From [Phormidium] sp. LEGE 05292 (GTDB lineage Bacteria > Cyanobacteriota > Cyanobacteriia > Cyanobacteriales > Aerosakkonemataceae): a DNA stretch of 64,000 bases. The notes below the pieces were generated by a model that was not told the origin of the DNA, ran no database searches, and saw nothing but the letters and a program-made list of their open reading frames with translations. The DNA lies in assembly GCF_015207735.1 (NCBI RefSeq), contig NZ_JADEWG010000020.1, positions 1-64,000 on the forward strand. Direction: 5' to 3'. Position numbers and translations under genes: made by a program. Of this stretch, positions 60,180-64,000 are shown piece by piece; positions within the stretch are counted from its first letter, which is position 1, and every line of letters begins with the position of its first letter.

Positions 60180-62499
60180 TGTCCTTTACCTCTTCACGAT
60201 ATAGTCTGACTCGGTTGTTATCGTCACCAGTAGTGATAAATAAATGATTATTGATCGCTTTTATATCAACACTATTGAGCTTTATATCGGGGAATTGGGC
60301 AATAATTTTTCCTGTTTGGTATTTTGGCGATCGCATCATTTCATCGCTTGACCAGAGCATTACTCTACCATCATCTCCTCCGCTTACTAAATAGCAACCA
60401 TTTTGGGTTATAGCAACCGAACGAACAGGTTGAACGCGATGGTTGGTATTTCCATTACGCCACCGTGCTAGTTTAGCATTGCTACATTCTAATGTCTGAA
60501 CTACATTTTTAAAAGCATCTGTTTGTAGAGTTTGGTCTTCTTCCTTATTCAAGTTACTCTGATTAGTAACAATACATTGGCGTATTATATCCAGGTTCCA
60601 AAGAGTAATATACCCTTGGTTATCAGCAATTACTAATAAATCTCTGGCATTAGCTGTTTTGTCAATATTTTTATTTGCCTCAGCTATTGCCAAACTAGTT
60701 ATGTAATGATGCTGACCTATGACTGGGTTAAATTCGGAGTCTTTTTGCCAATCCATCCAATTATATTCTAGGTTGTATATCCTTCTATTAACCCAATCCC
60801 AAAACGCTAATTTATTAAATCTCCCGGCGACGACAACCAGACTACCTGGCTGATTCAAACTTTCACTCACACCCAAAGCTAAAGTCGTAAATTTCAGTTC
60901 TGCTTCATCTTTTATCTGCTCTGTATCCACATTCCACAGTCGAATATAACCACTACCATGAGTGCTAAATAAATAGCGAGAATCAGAAGTAAAATCTAGG
61001 TCAAAAACTCGATCGTTTTTATGATTTTTTTTGAATAGTGTTGCTTTAATCTCCTTTGATGCTACATCCCAAAGTTGAATTTCTCCTGTTTCCAATCCGG
61101 CGGCAATTATATTGTCTGGTTTTGGTCTTTGGCGAATCACGCGCACAGCTTTTTGAGTTTTTTCTTGTGCATTTACAATATCTTGATACCCCAAACCGCT
61201 ACTATCTTGTAACAAGCTATTGTCTACTTGCCAGCGACGAATTGTTTGGTCGTTGGAACCACTGATTACTGTACCCGCAATCCCAATTAACCGCACAGAA
61301 TTGACTGGACCTTCATGGTAAATTGGTGGATTTAAATATTTTAGTAACCAAAGCAGCAACAATAATAAAAGTAAGCCTACAACTTGAAGCAAAAAAGGAA
61401 CGATCGGCAAAATTTGCAATTCTAAAACTTGGCTACTGGGGTGAAGAAGAATCTCGTTACTAACTTTTGCAGGATCGGCATTAGTTAAAATAGGTGATAC
61501 TTCAAATAATAATCGCCTTTTGAACCCTAATAGGGGTTGTTGTTTTTTGGCTACTAAGTACATTGGTTTGGTTTCACCTGGAGCGAGTAGTACTCCATCA
61601 GGAATAACTAAACCGCATTGTTTTCGGTCTTTTTCGGAAATTTGGATGTTGACTTGCTGATGCAAATTGCTTTTATTTTCAAATAGTAGTTCGTAAGTAG
61701 CCAATTTCAGTTTTTTACTATAAATTTTACCCTTTTTACTAGGAATTACTTGCAATTTATTGTTACAAGTAAACTCCACTGTTCCTTGAGGAAGAATTTC
61801 TAAACTTCCCCGCTCATGAGGAGTATGAGTACTATGATCTGCATTAGCTTCTATTAGAAAATCGTATTTTTTGCTGAGAGTTTCTGCATTAATTGGTGGC
61901 TGACACCAAAAACTAGTCTTTTCCGAGTCACCTGCATCTATTTGCAAGTTTCTCACAGTTCCTTCTCTCATCCATTCGGGACTTAATCCAGAAATACTAA
62001 CTTTGACATTAGCAAATTTTTGACTTAAGTTGTAAGCTATAACTGGAATTTCTACAAGATTACCAGGATAAACTTTCAGTCCTTTATTGATTAGGTAAAT
62101 TTTTAAAGGTTTTCGGGCTTTTTGAATTGTAAGTTTTAACTTTTGGCTAGTAAATATGCTGGCAAATTCAACTGAAAAAATTTTTAATGTTAAGTCAATT
62201 GTTGTGTCATATACTTGGATCGGAGGTTTGGTAATTACTACATGAAATTTTGTACTTGCACCTGGGGGTTTTTTGACACAAACTTCAGGCTCTAAAGTAT
62301 ACCATTTTAAGTTTGAATGAGCATCTGCTCCAGGAGTTGATAGTTCTATTTGAAAACTGGTAAATTCCTTGCTTTCATTGACAACAGTAACGTCAAATTC
62401 GTTCTCACCATTGCCAATCTCATCAGCAGAATCTGAGGCAATATCTGGGATTAACGTGAGTTGCTTTTTAGAAACTATCGCCTTAACAAAATTTGGCAT
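60163..62499 (-). CDS. Membrane protein: Ig-like N-terminus, TM helix, WD40 propeller
   Basis: In this 778-aa protein residues 1-360 form three Ig-like domains (ENEFDVTVVNESKEFTSFQI, GNLVEIPVIAYNLSQKFANV). A TM helix at about 365-390 (FLLQVVGLLLLLLLLWLLKY) follows. Residues 395-778 form a WD40 propeller with clear blades (GPVNSVRLIGIAGTVISGSN...IRRWQV, GLETGEIQLWDV, RLWNVDTE, SGGDDGRVMLWSSD). The plan of Ig domains, one TM and a second repeat domain is the same as in the next gene, with which it overlaps by 17 nt. It is probably a scaffold at the membrane. The ligand is unknown. Confidence 0.75.
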   Translation of the reverse strand: MPNFVKAIVSKKQLTLIPDIASDSADEIGNGENEFDVTVVNESKEFTSFQIELSTPGADAHSNLKWYTLEPEVCVKKPPGASTKFHVVITKPPIQVYDTTIDLTLKIFSVEFASIFTSQKLKLTIQKARKPLKIYLINKGLKVYPGNLVEIPVIAYNLSQKFANVKVSISGLSPEWMREGTVRNLQIDAGDSEKTSFWCQPPINAETLSKKYDFLIEANADHSTHTPHERGSLEILPQGTVEFTCNNKLQVIPSKKGKIYSKKLKLATYELLFENKSNLHQQVNIQISEKDRKQCGLVIPDGVLLAPGETKPMYLVAKKQQPLLGFKRRLLFEVSPILTNADPAKVSNEILLHPSSQVLELQILPIVPFLLQVVGLLLLLLLLWLLKYLNPPIYHEGPVNSVRLIGIAGTVISGSNDQTIRRWQVDNSLLQDSSGLGYQDIVNAQEKTQKAVRVIRQRPKPDNIIAAGLETGEIQLWDVASKEIKATLFKKNHKNDRVFDLDFTSDSRYLFSTHGSGYIRLWNVDTEQIKDEAELKFTTLALGVSESLNQPGSLVVVAGRFNKLAFWDWVNRRIYNLEYNWMDWQKDSEFNPVIGQHHYITSLAIAEANKNIDKTANARDLLVIADNQGYITLWNLDIIRQCIVTNQSNLNKEEDQTLQTDAFKNVVQTLECSNAKLARWRNGNTNHRVQPVRSVAITQNGCYLVSGGDDGRVMLWSSDEMMRSPKYQTGKIIAQFPDIKLNSVDIKAINNHLFITTGDDNNRVRLYREEVKDNASCK

Positions 62500-62545
62500 T
62501 TTGAAATCTCTCGGCTAATCTAAAAATATTAATCTATGGGTATAA

Positions 62546-63772
62546 TTACTGCGCTAATTGTGTTATTTGTCGCCGTAACCAAGCAAAATGCAAAAAGTTG
62601 ATGCCCAATTCTTGAGCAGTACGAATATCATTTCTATCAAGGGAAAGATCTTCATCTATTCCCCAAGCTGATGATAAATTTCCGATTACCAAAATAATTC
62701 CTCCTCCGCTCTCAATCTCTATTGATTGTTGACTAATATTCGGTGGTACAGCAAATAAAAAAGGCTGGGTTCGTAATGGATGATGACGACTCATTTCTTG
62801 CCAAGATAGCAAGTCTATATCTAGTTTATTTGTAATTATTTTGTGAATGTTTTCGATTAAAAAGGAATTGTTTGTTGGAGTTTCTATGAGAATTATGCCG
62901 CCTGTTTTTAAGTAAATACTAAGCGTGTGTAATTCTTCTTCATTCAGATTAACTACCTGCCAATCTGCGAGGAAAAATAAGTCATAATCTGCGATCGCTC
63001 TTTTGTTTTGTAAACTGACTTGTCCGATTTCTGCTACTCCTTGCAAAGCGGGATAAAGTGAAGTTATCGATTGCATTAAGTAGGAGAGATTTTCTCGATC
63101 GCGATCACTCAATTTCTGCATATCGCTGTTGTACCAATCATCAGCATCGCTATATTTCATTTGAGCTAAATTTACCACAGCTTCAGGTCTAGCTTTCGCT
63201 AGTAAACGATAGCGTAAATCTATTTCATTAACTTCAGGAAATAACACATCTTTCGGTTTTTGCAGCTTTACTGTACCAGGCTGCAATTCAATGCGACATA
63301 ATTCTATTTCCTTTTCATTTGGGGGATTAGTTTTTTCATCAAACCGAAACCATTCTCTTAGTACTTCGACATCTTGTTTGCGCTCTGGATTTTCCGGCTC
63401 AACATAGCTCACAACCAAGTAAACGGTTAAAGTTCCAGTAGTAGGTGGTGCAGTAGCGATGCGAAATTTTCGATTTACAGCTGGATTAACAATTATTGGG
63501 TTTCCTTCTAGATCGATCGCAATACCTGGTTGCACTTCTAACCAACGCTGATCCCGAAATTGTGCAGGTGCTTCTTCAGGAGGCTCAATCAATTTTACTC
63601 CCAATCCACAAACAATTCCTGGTTGATTGAGTGACTGATAATGAACATTTTGACGACGACGCTGATATTCATGAGCCATCAGCCAACGCTTGGCATTCAT
63701 CATCAAACTGTCATAAACATGAAGACGCTCGAAAGGCTCAATGCGGGGAGAAGAAAAAAATTTTTGGTTCAT
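62546..63772 (-). CDS. Unknown CIS-cluster protein with DUF4159-like C-terminus
   Basis: This 408-aa protein has an N-terminal part (FERLHVYDSLMMNAKRWLMA, VHYQSLNQPGIVCGLGVKLI) that resembles a domain common in cyanobacterial CIS loci but not one I can name. The C-terminal 170 residues (YDLFFLADWQVVNLNEEELH, LKTGGIILIETPTNNSFL, HHPLRTQPFLFAVPP) resemble DUF4159 / glutamine-amidotransferase-like folds. It lies 46 nt upstream of the WD40 membrane protein and 60 nt downstream of the pentapeptide gene, all in one direction. Confidence 0.65.
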   Translation of the reverse strand: MNQKFFSSPRIEPFERLHVYDSLMMNAKRWLMAHEYQRRRQNVHYQSLNQPGIVCGLGVKLIEPPEEAPAQFRDQRWLEVQPGIAIDLEGNPIIVNPAVNRKFRIATAPPTTGTLTVYLVVSYVEPENPERKQDVEVLREWFRFDEKTNPPNEKEIELCRIELQPGTVKLQKPKDVLFPEVNEIDLRYRLLAKARPEAVVNLAQMKYSDADDWYNSDMQKLSDRDRENLSYLMQSITSLYPALQGVAEIGQVSLQNKRAIADYDLFFLADWQVVNLNEEELHTLSIYLKTGGIILIETPTNNSFLIENIHKIITNKLDIDLLSWQEMSRHHPLRTQPFLFAVPPNISQQSIEIESGGGIILVIGNLSSAWGIDEDLSLDRNDIRTAQELGINFLHFAWLRRQITQLAQ

Positions 63773-63831
63773 AAATTAAACTTTTTGTCAGCTAGTATAA
63801 TTGATTACTAATTTTTGTTTATTAAACAAAC

Positions 63832-64000
63832 TCAGCAACTACCTTTGCTACCATCAGGCATAATTGTGCCGCATAGATTGGTATTACTACTCAACTCAAT
63901 TCCATTTAATTTTGCTCCCTTAAGGTTAGCATTTCTCAAATCCGCTCCATTCAAATTGACACCACTCAAATCAGCATTATTTAAATCAGCATCAATGAGA
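63832..64000 (-). CDS. Pentapeptide-repeat protein, C-terminal part (runs off the window)
   Basis: The minus strand from the window edge to TGA at 63832-63834 encodes A(D/N)LxG/N pentapeptide repeats (DADLNNADLSGVNLNGADLR, NANLKGAKLNGIEL). It ends in CGTIMPDGSKGSC, the usual C-terminal cap of cyanobacterial pentapeptide proteins. The 5' part is outside the window. Whether it belongs to the CIS operon cannot be judged. Confidence 0.85.
   Translation of the reverse strand, partial: LIDADLNNADLSGVNLNGADLRNANLKGAKLNGIELSSNTNLCGTIMPDGSKGSC

Noticed and set aside
1-64000. tRNA, rRNA, integrase, relaxase or attachment sites for the island
   Set aside because: I found no tRNA cloverleaf, rRNA-like sequence, recombinase motif or convincing flanking direct repeats on reading. 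Absence is not proven without a computed scan.

Overview
The window is from a cyanobacterium, probably filamentous. The evidence is the abundance of the HIP1 octamer GCGATCGC (even inside coding repeats), a type I-D CRISPR-Cas system with a WYL regulator, and YbjN, pentapeptide-repeat and WD40 proteins of cyanobacterial style. Coding density is high. I saw no rRNA or tRNA genes. The window has three blocks.

(1) 1-13.9 kb: a complete type I-D CRISPR-Cas locus. An array of 27 repeats (154-2090) is transcribed leftwards from a leader next to cas2. The cas operon cas3'-cas10d-csc2-csc1-cas6-cas4-cas1-cas2 runs in the same direction, with a credible internal start for the small subunit Cas11d inside cas10d. 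Upstream lie a small unknown gene and a control region holding a 24-bp-arm inverted repeat over the likely cas promoter, then a divergent WYL regulator. Between the inverted repeat and the WYL gene is a degenerate CRISPR repeat that keeps the hairpin and the 3' handle. The 16 nt after it match both arms of the inverted repeat (13/16 and 12/16, each beside a GTN PAM). This looks like a guide RNA that lets the Cascade complex silence its own promoter (CreR-like), and it is the most interesting regulatory signal here.

(2) 13.9-26.8 kb: an accessory island. A HAD phosphatase and an XRE repressor precede a rightward operon of small unknown proteins under a strong promoter with TTTGGACAAA operators. 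The operon contains a JAMM/JAB-motif protein, a short protein sharing its C-terminal tag, membrane/coiled-coil proteins, and an FtsK/SpoIIIE-type translocase fused to a GIY-YIG nuclease domain. No integrase, relaxase or replication gene is recognisable. The island is followed by a 5'-truncated leucyl-tRNA synthetase that also lacks the CP1 editing domain, joined to a truncated IS4-family transposase.

(3) 27-64 kb: a contractile injection system (CIS, phage-tail-like) locus. The structural parts are a sheath, three tube paralogues, an Afp7-like tube-baseplate adaptor, a VgrG-like spike, a PAAR tip, gp25, baseplate J, a gpI-like wedge, a tail-assembly chaperone, the AAA+ ATPase (Afp15-like) and the DUF4255 cap (Afp16-like). 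The last two are on the opposite strand, divergent from the sheath. Mixed in are two DUF4157 (eCIS-core, HExxH) cargo or effector proteins, one of them 1792 aa with what looks like a nested nuclease module; candidate immunity genes; a pseudokinase-TM-periplasmic-binding-protein fusion; a 1479-aa protein with about 18 repeats; and two large membrane proteins with Ig-like N-termini, one ending in WD40 repeats. There is no tail-fibre gene. With several membrane proteins present, this suggests a cell-retained, membrane-anchored CIS such as the thylakoid-anchored systems of cyanobacteria, rather than a released particle. The window ends inside a pentapeptide-repeat gene.
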